Part shown: one piece after another, positions 7,891 through 16,350 of the stretch
Layout: each line of letters begins with the position of its first letter
How positions within the stretch are numbered: position 1 is the stretch's first letter
Origin: Prauserella salsuginis
GTDB taxonomy: Bacteria > Actinomycetota > Actinomycetes > Mycobacteriales > Pseudonocardiaceae
NCBI RefSeq assembly: GCF_024648885.1
Contig: NZ_JANBBF010000009.1
Coordinates: 434,001-498,000 of the forward strand
Direction of reading: 5' to 3'
Length of the DNA stretch: 64,000 nucleotides
Program-made: the position numbers and the translations under genes
Notes under the pieces: generated by a model
Database searches by the model: none
What the model was told of the DNA's origin: nothing
The model's input: only the letters and a program-made list of their open reading frames with translations

Positions 7891-9390
7891 GTGAATCGAT
7901 TGGCCGTGACCGCGGCGGGCCTGCTGGTGTTGTTCGCATTCGGCACCTGGATGGCGTGGTCGTATGTCACCGACGCGACCTTCGTCGACGCCCGCTATGC
8001 CCAGAACCTCGCCGAAGGGCACGGTCTCGTCTACAACGTCGGCGACCACAACCCGGTCGAAGGGTTCACCAGTCTCCTGTGGACGTTGTGGCAGTCGCTC
8101 TTCGCGTTGTTCGGTGCCGACCCGGTGCTCGTCGCGCAGGTGACGGGTGTGGCGGCCGGGGTGGCGACCCTGGTGCTGCTGATGCGCGCGGTCGACGGTG
8201 CCGCTGCGGTCGTGGCCGGGTGCGCCTACGTGCTGTTCCTTCCGACGTACTTCCACCTCGCGGGCGGGCTCGAGACCGGCCTGGTGGCGCTGGTCGTACT
8301 GCGCATGGCCGTGCTGGGGATGCGTGTCGTCGAGGAGCGTCACGTCGTCGACCTCGAACCCCCGCTGCTGCTGGTGCTCGCCGCGACCCTGCGGCCCGAG
8401 GCGCTGATCGCGGTGCTGCCCGGGTTCATCGTCTGGTTCCGGTCGCGCCGGCTGTCCGGCCAGGCGCGCGTGGGCTTGACGATCGCCGCGGTGCTCGCTG
8501 CGGGCTGCGTGGTGTGGACGATCGTGCAGTACAGCCACCTCGTGCCGAAGCCGTGGAGCGACGCGGTCGGCTCTATCGGGTTCGACGGGGCGTGGCTGTG
8601 GTCGACGGTCGTGGTGTTCGCCCCGTTGCTGCTGCTGACGGTGGCGCTGCTGACGTGGCCGGAGCTGCGCCGCGTCGGCGTGTTCTTCTGCGTGACGGTG
8701 CTCGCCGCCGGGGTGCCGCTCGTACTGTTCGGCCCGCCCGAGGCCGACGCACTCCACCGCTACGCCTTCACCGTGTTCCCCGTGCTGTGCCTGGCGTCGG
8801 GCGTGGCCGTGGCCGCGATGGCAGGCGTGCGGTTCGTGCAGGCGGGTGTCGGCATCCTCGCGGTCGGCTGGGTGGCGGTCGCGGGCGTCATGTCGCCCGG
8901 GCTGCCCGCCGTGGCGAACACCGGCGTCGATCTCGAACGCACGCACGCCGCCATCGGCAGGGCGCTCGCCGACGCGGACGTGCCCGCGGGCGCGCGCACC
9001 GTCGCGGTCGCCGATCCGGGCGTCATCCCGTATTACAGCGGCTGGAACGCCGTCGACTACAGCGGCCGCAACGACGGCCTCATCGCCGACGGCGCCAGGC
9101 CCGACTCGGTGGTGCGGACCCACGATCCGGCGGTGATCGTCGTGCCGTCGCCCGGCGAGAACATCCCCGACACGGTGCACGACCTCGACATTCCGATCGC
9201 GGTGGCGGGATATTCACAGATCGGGCCGTTCCAGGCGCGCAGCGGCAGCTGGCAGTTCGTGTTCGCCAAGCCGGAGTGGGCGCAGCAGGTCGAGGTGAAG
9301 GTCCGAGCCGCCGTCGCCCGTGGGGAGCAGCAGTACGGCAACGACTACTCGGTCACCGTAAACCGCTGGCTGAACAGCCTCAAGGACTGA
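7891..9390 (+). CDS. Polytopic membrane protein, GT-C glycosyltransferase-like
   Basis: Integral membrane protein of 499 residues with about ten hydrophobic helices and a soluble C-terminal domain from about residue 355. The first loop has the acidic motif VDARYAQNLAEGHGLVYN followed by PVEGFTS, typical of polyprenyl-phosphate-sugar-dependent GT-C transferases of actinobacterial walls. By position it is the counterpart of Mycobacterium Rv3779, though shorter (Rv3779 is about 666 residues), and here it is divergent from the export operon. Substrate is not determinable; a role in arabinogalactan or lipoglycan assembly is inferred. Start is GTG at 7891; no strong ribosome site is seen. Confidence 0.75.
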   Translation: MNRLAVTAAGLLVLFAFGTWMAWSYVTDATFVDARYAQNLAEGHGLVYNVGDHNPVEGFTSLLWTLWQSLFALFGADPVLVAQVTGVAAGVATLVLLMRAVDGAAAVVAGCAYVLFLPTYFHLAGGLETGLVALVVLRMAVLGMRVVEERHVVDLEPPLLLVLAATLRPEALIAVLPGFIVWFRSRRLSGQARVGLTIAAVLAAGCVVWTIVQYSHLVPKPWSDAVGSIGFDGAWLWSTVVVFAPLLLLTVALLTWPELRRVGVFFCVTVLAAGVPLVLFGPPEADALHRYAFTVFPVLCLASGVAVAAMAGVRFVQAGVGILAVGWVAVAGVMSPGLPAVANTGVDLERTHAAIGRALADADVPAGARTVAVADPGVIPYYSGWNAVDYSGRNDGLIADGARPDSVVRTHDPAVIVVPSPGENIPDTVHDLDIPIAVAGYSQIGPFQARSGSWQFVFAKPEWAQQVEVKVRAAVARGEQQYGNDYSVTVNRWLNSLKD

Positions 9391-9429
9391 CGGCCTTAAA
9401 GACTGACAGCCTCAAGGACCGACGGCCTT
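9376..9429. repeat. 22-bp direct repeat spanning a stop codon
   Basis: AGCCTCAAGGACTGACGGCC plus TT (9376-9397) recurs at 9408-9429 with a single T-to-C change, and a partial copy AAAGACTGAC lies between. The first copy contains the last codons and stop of the membrane protein gene, suggesting a local duplication of the gene end. Confidence 0.75.
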
Positions 9430-9460
9430 CCGGTCGACGGAACTCGGGGTTCGGCCTCGG

Positions 9461-10018
9461 TTACAGGTACTGGCCCGGGTTGCCGATGCCGGTGGGAGCG
9501 CCCTCGGCGGAGCCCTGCGGCAGGCCGCGGCGCATCTGCTCGAGCTGAGCGCGGGCGGCCATCTGCTGGGCGAACAGGGCCGTCTGGATGCCGTGGAACA
9601 GGCCTTCGAGCCAGCCGACGAGCTGTGCCTGCGCGATCCGCAGTTCGGCGTCGGACGGCGTGCTGTCCTCGGTGAACGGTTCGACGAGGCGCTCCAGCTC
9701 CTTGCGCAGGTCCGGGGCGAGCGCTTCCTCGAGCTCCTTCATCGACGTCTGGTGGATCTCGCGCAGGCGCTGCCTGCTCGCGTCGTCGAGCGGCGCAGCC
9801 TTCACCTCTTCGAGGAGCTGCTTGATCATCGTGCCGATGCGCATGACCTTCGCGGGCTCTTCGACCATGTCGCCGACGGACTCGCCCGGGTTCTCGGCCT
9901 CGCCGTCGGCGGCCTCCGGATTGACGCGCGCTGCGCCGACCGGGGAACCGTCCGGCCCGACCACCATGACGTGCTGGTCCTCGGAGGGTGTGGCGTACGG
10001 GGTGTTCGGCTCCGTCAT
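9461..10018 (-). CDS. bpa: Bacterial proteasome activator Bpa/PafE
   Basis: ATP-independent ring activator of the 20S proteasome, 185 residues. The decisive sign is the C-terminal GQYL motif that docks into the proteasome alpha ring, preceded by a long helical region (about residues 55-165: MIKQLLEEVKAAPLDDASRQ and onward). The N-terminus is a disordered acidic segment. Location beside the Wzm/Wzt/GlfT1 genes matches Mycobacterium Rv3780, supporting orthology. It reads on the minus strand, convergent with the membrane protein gene. The 302-bp region upstream is noncoding. Confidence 0.93.
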   Translation of the reverse strand: MTEPNTPYATPSEDQHVMVVGPDGSPVGAARVNPEAADGEAENPGESVGDMVEEPAKVMRIGTMIKQLLEEVKAAPLDDASRQRLREIHQTSMKELEEALAPDLRKELERLVEPFTEDSTPSDAELRIAQAQLVGWLEGLFHGIQTALFAQQMAARAQLEQMRRGLPQGSAEGAPTGIGNPGQYL

Positions 10019-10320
10019 AGCTCCATCCTGGCTCGCTGCGGGAGGGTGTCGCAGCTTTCGAGGGTACTCACCCCGGCGGTACTTCCGGTGCGCACCGGCC
10101 TGTCGACCCGGGTGCAGGGGGAGGGGAGGTCGACGCGCCGGCGGCGGGTGGCCGCGTCGGTGGGGCGGCCGCACCGCGTGCCCGGCCGGGCAGTACGGGC
10201 AGTACGGGCGGCCAGGCCGGGCAAATCGGCCACCGCCGGATTCAGCCGTCGATCCGGACGGTCGATCCGGAGGTCGGGCCCCGGGTGCGCGGCGAAAACC
10301 CGCCTCCGTACCTTGTTCCC
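10019..10320. other. Noncoding gap between bpa and divergent aminotransferase-like gene
   Basis: No convincing gene. It must hold promoters for both flanking genes. GC-rich direct repeats GGCAGTACGG occur twice near 10189-10210, and GGTGCGCACC forms a short palindrome near 10087. Nothing else is recognised. Confidence 0.6.
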
Positions 10321-11520
10321 ATGGCGTTTGACGTCGCTCGGATTCGTGGGTTGTTCCCCGCTCTGGGTGACGGCTGGATTCACTTCGACGGTGGAACCGG
10401 AATGCTCGTCCCCGAACAGGTCGCGTCGGCCGTCTCGACGGCGATGCGGGCTCCGGTCTCCGGTCCGGGCGGAGCGTTTCCGGCCTCACAGCGGGCGGAA
10501 AGCATCGTGGCCGCGGCCCGGCGCGCCGTGGCGGACCTCGTGGGAGGCGAGCCCGACGGCGTGGTCCTCGGGCCGAGCGCTTCGGTGCTCATCGCCCGCC
10601 TCGCGGACACGTTGTCCACGCGGTGGACGATCGGGGACGAAGTCGTGGTGTCGCGGCTCGACGAGGAGGCCAACATCGCGCCGTGGCTGCGCGCGATGAA
10701 CCGCGTCGGCGGCAAGGCCCGCTGGGGCGAGATCGACATCGAGAACTGCGAACTGCCGGAATGGCAGTACCGCGATCTCGTGGGCGGGCGCACCAAGGCC
10801 GTCGCCGTGACCGCGGCTTCCGGCGCCGTCGGCACCCGTCCCGACCTGGAGCCGATCACCTCGGCGGCGCAGCAGGCGGGCGCGCTGATGGTCGTCGACG
10901 CGACGTACGCCGCGCCGTTCGTCCCGCTCGACATGTCGACCCTCGGCGCCGACGTCGTCGTGCTGTCGGCGCAGGCATGGGGCGGTCCGGCTATCGGTGC
11001 GCTCGTGTTTCGTGACCCCGACCTCCTGTCGCAGCTGCCGCCCGCGGCGCTGTCACCGGAGGCGACCGGTCCCGAGCGGCTCGAGCTGGGCCCGCATCCG
11101 TATCCGCTGCTCGCGGGGCTGATCGCCTCGGTCGACTACCTCGCAGGACTCGACGACTCGGCGACCGGCACGCGCCGCGAGCGGCTGCTCACCTCGCTCG
11201 GTTCGGCGAAGTCCTATCAGGAAGGGCTGCTCGACCAGCTCTCTGCCGACCTCCGGTCGCTGCCGCACGTGACCGTGCTGGGCGCACCGGTGCGGCGGAT
11301 CCCGGCGCTGGCGTTCTACGCCGACGGCCGCAAGGCCTCCGACGTCGCCGACTACCTTGCGCGGCAGGGGCTCTGCGCGTTCGCCGACCCCGGCAGCTGC
11401 GGTCTGTTCGAGGCGCTCGGCATCGGCGAGGTCGGCGGAGCCGTCCGTATCGGTCTGGCCCACTACTCGAACGGCTTCGAGATCGGCCAGCTGACGCGCG
11501 TCCTCGCCGAACTTCCCTGA
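10321..11520 (+). CDS. Class V aminotransferase/cysteine desulfurase-like protein lacking the PLP lysine
   Basis: Cytoplasmic protein of 399 residues with the fold-type I, class V aminotransferase layout: LDEEANIAPWL (canonical EHHANIVPW), VTAASGAVGT, VVDATYAAPF, and LSAQAWGGPAIGALVF where cysteine desulfurases have SGHK..GP. Aligning these, the Schiff-base lysine is replaced by Ala (around residue 219), and the His/Gln residues that stack on or contact PLP are also absent. No other lysine falls at that place. By position it matches Rv3778c-type proteins beside bpa and a quinone oxidoreductase. Desulfurase activity should not be assumed; a non-enzymatic or altered role is inferred. Confidence 0.85.
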   Translation: MAFDVARIRGLFPALGDGWIHFDGGTGMLVPEQVASAVSTAMRAPVSGPGGAFPASQRAESIVAAARRAVADLVGGEPDGVVLGPSASVLIARLADTLSTRWTIGDEVVVSRLDEEANIAPWLRAMNRVGGKARWGEIDIENCELPEWQYRDLVGGRTKAVAVTAASGAVGTRPDLEPITSAAQQAGALMVVDATYAAPFVPLDMSTLGADVVVLSAQAWGGPAIGALVFRDPDLLSQLPPAALSPEATGPERLELGPHPYPLLAGLIASVDYLAGLDDSATGTRRERLLTSLGSAKSYQEGLLDQLSADLRSLPHVTVLGAPVRRIPALAFYADGRKASDVADYLARQGLCAFADPGSCGLFEALGIGEVGGAVRIGLAHYSNGFEIGQLTRVLAELP

Positions 11521-11671
11521 GTTGACGAACCACGCGCCGGAGTCCGCGGCCGTGTGGCCGGGAACCGCCCGGTCGCGGCGGCCACCCAGCACCGCGTGAT
11601 AGCAGGCGAACCGCACCGCGGGGTGCCCGTCACCCGGGTGCGTACGGGACGCCCCGGGAGACGGGCGGCGG

Positions 11672-12646
11672 TCACTTCACCGTCAAGACGACCTTGCCGA
11701 ACACTCCGCCCTCGTCGAGTGCGCGGTGCGCCTCCGCGGCGTTGCCCAGTGGCAGCACCTGGTCGATGACGGGCAGTACCGTGCCCTGGTCCAGCAGCGG
11801 CCACAGGTGCGTGCGCACGTCGGCCACGATCGCGGCCTTGCTCTCGAGTGGCCGCGAGCGCAATGCCGTCGCCGACACGGTCCCGCGCTTGCGCAGCAGC
11901 TTGCCGATGTTCAGCTCGCCCTTCATGCCGCCCTGCATGCCGATGATCACCAGGTGGCCGCTGTCGCGCAGCACGTCGATGTTGCGGTCGAGGTACTTCG
12001 CGCCGATGTTGTCGAACACGACGTCGGCGCCGCCCGTCGCGGTCTTCAGTTCCTCGACGAAGTCCTGCTCGTGGTAGTTGAGGGTGATGTCGGCACCGAG
12101 TTGTCTGCACCGCTCGAGGCGGTCGGCCGAACCGGCCGTGACGGCGACCGTCGCGCCGAGTGCCTTCGCCACTTGGATGGCGTGGGTGCCGATGCCGCCC
12201 GCGCCGCCGTGCACCAGCAGAACGTCCCCTTCGGACAGACCCGCGTGCATCACGAGGTTGGACCACACGGTGCAGGCCACCTCGGGCAGCCCCGCGGCCG
12301 AGTGCAGCTCCACCTCGGTCGGCAGCGGCAGCAGCTGGCCCGCGGGTACGGCGACCTTCTCGGCGTACCCGCCGCCGGCCAGCAGTGCGCACACCTCGTC
12401 GCCGACCTCCCAGCCGGTGACGCCCTCGCCGAGCGCCGCGACGGTGCCCGAGCATTCGAGGCCGAGGATCTCACTGGCGCCGGGCGGTGGCGGATAGTTT
12501 CCCTGGCGCTGCAGCAGATCGGCGCGGTTCACGGCCGTGGCCGCGACGTCGAGGAGCACCTCGCCGGGTGCGGGCTCGGGGTCGGGCACCTCGGTCAGCT
12601 CGAGGTTCTCGGGAGGGCCGGGTTCTCGGAGCATGATCGCGCGCAT
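11672..12646 (-). CDS. NAD(P)H:quinone oxidoreductase (zeta-crystallin type MDR)
   Basis: Zinc-free medium-chain dehydrogenase/reductase of 324 residues, expected to reduce quinones or enoyl compounds with NADPH. Seen: N-terminal GroES-like domain with VNRADLLQRQGNYPPPPGA, then LLVHGGAGGIGTHAIQVAKALGA nucleotide-binding motif around residues 140-162 and VVFDNIGAKYL. The structural-zinc cysteines of alcohol dehydrogenases are absent. The ATG at 12646 starts the family-typical MRAIMLREPGPPE. It is convergent with the class V gene, as in the Rv3777-Rv3778c pair. Confidence 0.9.
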   Translation of the reverse strand: MRAIMLREPGPPENLELTEVPDPEPAPGEVLLDVAATAVNRADLLQRQGNYPPPPGASEILGLECSGTVAALGEGVTGWEVGDEVCALLAGGGYAEKVAVPAGQLLPLPTEVELHSAAGLPEVACTVWSNLVMHAGLSEGDVLLVHGGAGGIGTHAIQVAKALGATVAVTAGSADRLERCRQLGADITLNYHEQDFVEELKTATGGADVVFDNIGAKYLDRNIDVLRDSGHLVIIGMQGGMKGELNIGKLLRKRGTVSATALRSRPLESKAAIVADVRTHLWPLLDQGTVLPVIDQVLPLGNAAEAHRALDEGGVFGKVVLTVK

Positions 12647-12733
12647 ACCGCGACTGTATGTCACTCCGCGGAGCGTGTCCCAGCGGCGACGGTTCATACC
12701 TTCGCGGTGGCGGGCCGTGATTGCCATTCCCTT

Positions 12734-12746
12734 GTGACCACGTGGT
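12734..12746. promoter_or_regulatory. GTGACCACGTGGT palindromic element upstream of secreted peptidase
   Basis: This 13-bp sequence contains the perfect palindrome ACCACGTGGT and lies 74 bp before the peptidase start. The identical 13-mer recurs at 21846-21858 upstream of the secreted GH3 gene. Shared regulation is possible but unproven. Confidence 0.35.
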
Positions 12747-12819
12747 TTTCCTACGAACGGACCTTGACGTTTCGGAGAACTCGCACAAAAGTGACGCCGC
12801 AAAGTCAGAAGGGGATCAG

Positions 12820-14340
12820 ATGTCATTCAGTAGAGGGAAGTTGCGGTCTGTCACGGCCGTAGCGGCGTGTGCGGGCCTGGTGCTCACCGGCACCGCAACG
12901 GCGCAGGCCGCACCGAAATCGCTGCCGGACGAGCTGCCCGAGAAGGTCGAACTCGGCGCCATGCAGCGGCACCTGATCGCGATGCAGCGGATCGCCGACG
13001 CTCACGACGGCCACCGGGCCGCCGGTTCGGCAGGACACGAGACGTCCGCCGAATACATGGCGCAGCGCCTCGCCGGCGCCGGCTTCGACATCACGCGGCA
13101 GCAGTTCCCGTTCACCTACACGGAGACACTCGCCGAGAAACTCACGGTCGGCGGCGAGGACGTGCCGGTCGTCGTCATGGAGTACAGCAAGAACACCGAC
13201 GAGGGTGGGATGACCGCCCCGGTCGCCGCCATCGAGCCGGACGACACCCCGGGCTGCGAGGCCGCCGACTACGGTGACGTCACCGACCAGATCGCGCTCG
13301 TGCAGCGCGGTGCCTGCTCGTTCGCCGACAAACAGGCCGCCGCCGCCGAGGCGGGTGCGGCCGCCGCGATCATCTACAACAACGAGCCCGGCCCGCTCAA
13401 CGGCACGCTCGGTGACGCCGACAGCGCCGTGATCCCGACCGGTGGCATCAGCCAGGAGGACGCGCAGACGCTGATCGACGCCGACGGGCAGGACATCACG
13501 CTCGAGCTGCGGCAGCTGCAGGAGGAGCGCACCACCTACAACGTGATCGCCGAGACCACCACCGGCCGCGACGACAACGTCGTGATGGCGGGCGCCCACC
13601 TCGACGGTGTCACCGGCGGTCCCGGTATCAACGACAACGGCACCGGTTCGGCGGCCCTGCTCGAGACCGCGCTGCAGCTGGGCGGTTCCCCGGACGTCAA
13701 CAACAAGGTCCGGTTCGCCTGGTGGAGCGCCGAGGAGTTCGGCCTGGTCGGCTCGACGCACTACGTCAATTCGCTGAGCCAGGAGCAGCAGCTCGACATC
13801 GCGATGTACCTCAACTTCGACATGATCGGGTCGCCGAACGCCGCCTACTTCACCCTCGACGGCGACGACTCCGAAGGCGAGGGTGCGGGCGCGGGCCCGT
13901 ACGGCTCGGCGCAGATCGAGAAGGCGTTCGAGGAGTCGCTCGCCGAGCGCGGCATCGAGGCCGAGGGCAGTGACTTCACCGGCCGCTCCGACTACGGCGA
14001 GTTCATCGCCTACGGCATCCCGGCCGGTGGCCTGTTCACCGGTGCCGAGGACGTCAAGACGGAGGAGCAGGCGGCCAAGTGGGGCGGAACCGCCGGTGAG
14101 GCGTTCGACCCCTGCTATCACACGCCCTGCGACAACCTGGGCAACGTCGACTACGACGCCCTGGACGTCAACGCCGACGCGATGGCCCAGGTGACCGCGC
14201 AATACGCGCTCAGCACCGAGGACGTCAACCACATCGCCCCGGCCGAGAAGAAGAACAAGGCCGAGGTCGCCAAGCAGCGGGCGGCGAACAAGAAGGTCGC
14301 CGCCGTGGCCGCGGACCGCGCACACGAGGTCACTTCCTGA
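12820..14340 (+). CDS. Secreted M28-family aminopeptidase with PA domain
   Basis: Exported zinc aminopeptidase of 506 residues. A Sec signal peptide (residues about 1-31, cleavage near AQA-A) precedes a protease-associated domain (about 110-235) and an M28 catalytic domain. Zinc ligands and catalytic residues are visible as AGAHLDGVTGGPGINDNGTG, WWSAEEFGLVGS, LNFDMIGS and CYHTPCDN. Resembles Streptomyces-type leucine aminopeptidases. AGAAGGGG sits upstream of the ATG. A Lys/Ala-rich tail of about 45 residues follows the catalytic domain; its role is unknown. A hairpin at 14369-14404 probably ends the transcript. Confidence 0.93.
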   Translation: MSFSRGKLRSVTAVAACAGLVLTGTATAQAAPKSLPDELPEKVELGAMQRHLIAMQRIADAHDGHRAAGSAGHETSAEYMAQRLAGAGFDITRQQFPFTYTETLAEKLTVGGEDVPVVVMEYSKNTDEGGMTAPVAAIEPDDTPGCEAADYGDVTDQIALVQRGACSFADKQAAAAEAGAAAAIIYNNEPGPLNGTLGDADSAVIPTGGISQEDAQTLIDADGQDITLELRQLQEERTTYNVIAETTTGRDDNVVMAGAHLDGVTGGPGINDNGTGSAALLETALQLGGSPDVNNKVRFAWWSAEEFGLVGSTHYVNSLSQEQQLDIAMYLNFDMIGSPNAAYFTLDGDDSEGEGAGAGPYGSAQIEKAFEESLAERGIEAEGSDFTGRSDYGEFIAYGIPAGGLFTGAEDVKTEEQAAKWGGTAGEAFDPCYHTPCDNLGNVDYDALDVNADAMAQVTAQYALSTEDVNHIAPAEKKNKAEVAKQRAANKKVAAVAADRAHEVTS

Positions 14341-14368
14341 CCCGTTGCGGCCGACACGCTGACGAACG

Positions 14369-14404
14369 CAGTGCCCGTTCCCTGCCCATGGGGGACGGGC
14401 ACTG
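14369..14404 (+). terminator. Hairpin terminator after the M28 peptidase gene
   Basis: CAGTGCCCGTT pairs with GACGGGCACTG across a 14-nt loop, 29 bases after the stop. No T-run follows, as is common in actinomycete terminators. Confidence 0.7.
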
Positions 14405-14856
14405 CTGCATCTCACGGAGGATTCTCTGCTTGCTGTTCGCAGCTTCGGTTACCGGGCCTGACCGGGCATGGCCCGACCCGGGTTGGCCTGGGCGCGGCGC
14501 GTGGCCACGCCCAGGCTGTTACCGAGGTTGCGATGGGCGAATCGCCGGCGGCTGAGGTGCATGCGCCCCACTGCCGCGCGACCGGGCCGCCGTCGCTGCC
14601 CCGGTCGCGGGGAACGTGGTCTCCGGCGCGGGCGGGCCTTGCGCCCCGGTATCGCGCGCCGGGTCCGGCGCCATGGGCCGCCGGCTATGCCTTGATCTTC
14701 TTGCCACGGCACCACCTGACCCTTCCCGGGGCGGAGTCGGCGAGCTGCCCGGTGAGCGGAGGCATTCGGCTCGGCCGGCTCCCTCCGTGACTCCAGCGTG
14801 CTCCCGTCGGCGGAGGTGCACAAGCCTGACAGGCGGAGAGGTTCTAGTCTCCGGGC
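14405..14856. other. Noncoding gap before marR-like gene
   Basis: About 450 bp of very GC-rich DNA with only arginine/proline-rich shadow frames. I see no gene, RNA or clear repeat in it; the right end should hold the promoter of the MarR gene. Confidence 0.5.
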
Positions 14857-15339
14857 ATGGCTGTTGACGCTGACCCGGGCGAGACGCGGTGGCTCACCGA
14901 GAAGGAGATGACCGCGTGGCGGCCGTACATCGTCTCGACGTTGCGCCTGCGACAGCGGTTGCACCGTGAACTGGTCGAGGCGCACGACGTCTCGTTGATC
15001 GACTACGAGGTGCTGGCAGCGCTGTCGGCGACATCGACCGGCAGCATGCGCATGACCGAGCTCGCGGCCCTCCTCGGCTCCACGAAGAGTCGGCTGTCCC
15101 ACCAGATCGGCCGGATGGAACGTGCCGGGCACATCCGGCGGGGCAAGGATCCCGACGACAAACGTGGCGTGACGGCCGAACTCACCGACGCCGGCGTAGC
15201 GCTGCTGCGCACGGCCGCGCCGAAGCACGTCGCGGGGGTCCGTGCCCACATGATCGACCTGCTCACCGAGGACGAACAGGCCGCGCTGGGATCAGCGTTC
15301 ACCCGAGTGCTCGGCCACCTGGAGCAGCTCGACGAGTAG
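14857..15339 (+). CDS. MarR-family transcriptional regulator
   Basis: Winged-helix dimeric regulator of 160 residues. The DNA-binding region spans about residues 50-110 (LIDYEVLAALSATSTGSMRM, then LAALLGSTKSRLSHQIGRME and the wing DPDDKRGV). Family members repress nearby stress or efflux genes and respond to phenolic ligands or oxidants, but no obvious target is adjacent: the neighbours are a tRNA gene and a DUF664 protein. The ATG at 14857 follows a long noncoding gap, so it is probably transcribed alone. Ligand unknown. Confidence 0.9.
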   Translation: MAVDADPGETRWLTEKEMTAWRPYIVSTLRLRQRLHRELVEAHDVSLIDYEVLAALSATSTGSMRMTELAALLGSTKSRLSHQIGRMERAGHIRRGKDPDDKRGVTAELTDAGVALLRTAAPKHVAGVRAHMIDLLTEDEQAALGSAFTRVLGHLEQLDE

Positions 15340-15537
15340 GCCCGGGGTCATGGGCGGTCGCCGCGCGGTGCCGGCGCGCTCGTGCTGACGACGGCGGTGC
15401 TGGTGCTGGGGCTGCGGCGTAGGTGCGGGTGCCGCGGCGCGGGTGCTCGGTGGGTGCCCGGGTGTGTGCGATGCGGGTGGGCGGAACCTCGCCCGCCGGG
15501 CCCGTCGCTGATCGTGGCGCGCTACCCTGAGCGCCGG

Positions 15538-15622
15538 GGAAGCGTGGCAGAGCGGCCGAATGCACTCGACTTGAAATCGAGCGTGGGGCAACCCACCGGG
15601 GGTTCAAATCCCCCCGCTTCCG
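15538..15622 (+). tRNA. tRNA-Ser (anticodon UGA)
   Basis: Acceptor arms GGAAGCG and CGCTTCC pair; the anticodon stem CTCGA/TCGAG encloses the loop CTTGAAA with anticodon TGA at 15572-15574; a long variable arm (class II) and the GGTTCAAATCC T-arm follow. CCA is not encoded. 85 nt. Confidence 0.95.
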
Positions 15623-15638
15623 CAGCTGTGAACAGCGC

Positions 15639-15675
15639 AAACGCCGGGTTGGACATCACGTCCGGCTCGGCGTTT
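15639..15675 (+). terminator. Terminator hairpin after tRNA-Ser
   Basis: AAACGCCG pairs with CGGCGTTT, with an inner GGAC/GTCC stem, 17 bases after the tRNA. The final TTT gives a short U-tract. Confidence 0.75.
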
Positions 15676-15803
15676 CGTGTGAGGTGAGCAGTTCGGGTTG
15701 CAGTCGTCCGTGTCCGAGGGGCACGTACCCGGACGGGTTCGCCGTGTGGTGGACGGTGTCGGACTGCTGAGCTGCGCGCACCGGGCGGTACTCGCGGGCG
15801 CGA

Positions 15804-16337
15804 TCACACGCCGGTTTCGCCGTCGATGCGTTCGCGGAGCAGGTCGGCGTGGCCGTCGTGGCGGGCGTACTCGGCGATCATGTGGGTGTAGATCCAGCGC
15901 AGGCTGACTTCCTGGTCGTGGAGCGTCGTCGTCGAGTCGGGTACGTGGTTCGCGCAGTTGCGCTTCGCCACGGCGATCTCATCGCGCCACGTCGTCATCG
16001 CCTGCTCGGCGGACACCTCGTCGAGCAGGGTGAAGCCCGCGGAGTGCTGGCCACCCGTCGTCGGGTACACCGACGACACGTTCTCGCCGGTGAGGGTGCG
16101 GCGGAACCAGGAGCGTTCCACTTCGGTCATGTGCTGCACGAGCCCGAGCAGTGTCAACTCCGACGGCGGCGCCGACGCGGTGCGCAGTTGCTGCTCGTCG
16201 AGTCCTTCGCACTTGAGCGCGAGCGTGTCGCGGTAGAAGTCGAGCCACGCCTCGAGGGTCGTCGCTTCGTCCGCGGTCATCGGCGGTCGCTGTCGTTCGA
16301 CGGGAGTGGATCCGCCGCGCATGTCTTCGGTGGCCAT
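15804..16337 (-). CDS. DinB/DUF664-family protein (putative thiol-dependent enzyme)
   Basis: Four-helix-bundle protein of 177 residues in the DinB/DUF664 superfamily, whose actinobacterial members include metal-dependent, mycothiol-using transferases. Candidate metal ligands are the His residues in LLGLVQHMTEVERSWFRR, and in WIYTHMIAEYARHDGHADLLRERIDG, here given in parts: WIYTHMIAEY and ARHDGHADLL. Specific substrate is not predictable. The ATG at 16337 (MATEDMRGG) is preferred over a longer frame running into upstream sequence. It lies just after the ImmA gene on the same strand with a 13-bp gap. Confidence 0.85.
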   Translation of the reverse strand: MATEDMRGGSTPVERQRPPMTADEATTLEAWLDFYRDTLALKCEGLDEQQLRTASAPPSELTLLGLVQHMTEVERSWFRRTLTGENVSSVYPTTGGQHSAGFTLLDEVSAEQAMTTWRDEIAVAKRNCANHVPDSTTTLHDQEVSLRWIYTHMIAEYARHDGHADLLRERIDGETGV

Positions 16338-16350
16338 GACGGCGAGTCTC

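Noticed and set aside
14449-15249. 266-codon minus-strand frame across the marR gene and upstream gap
   Set aside because: Mostly antisense to marR; the upstream part is Arg/Pro-rich shadow sequence without a start signal.
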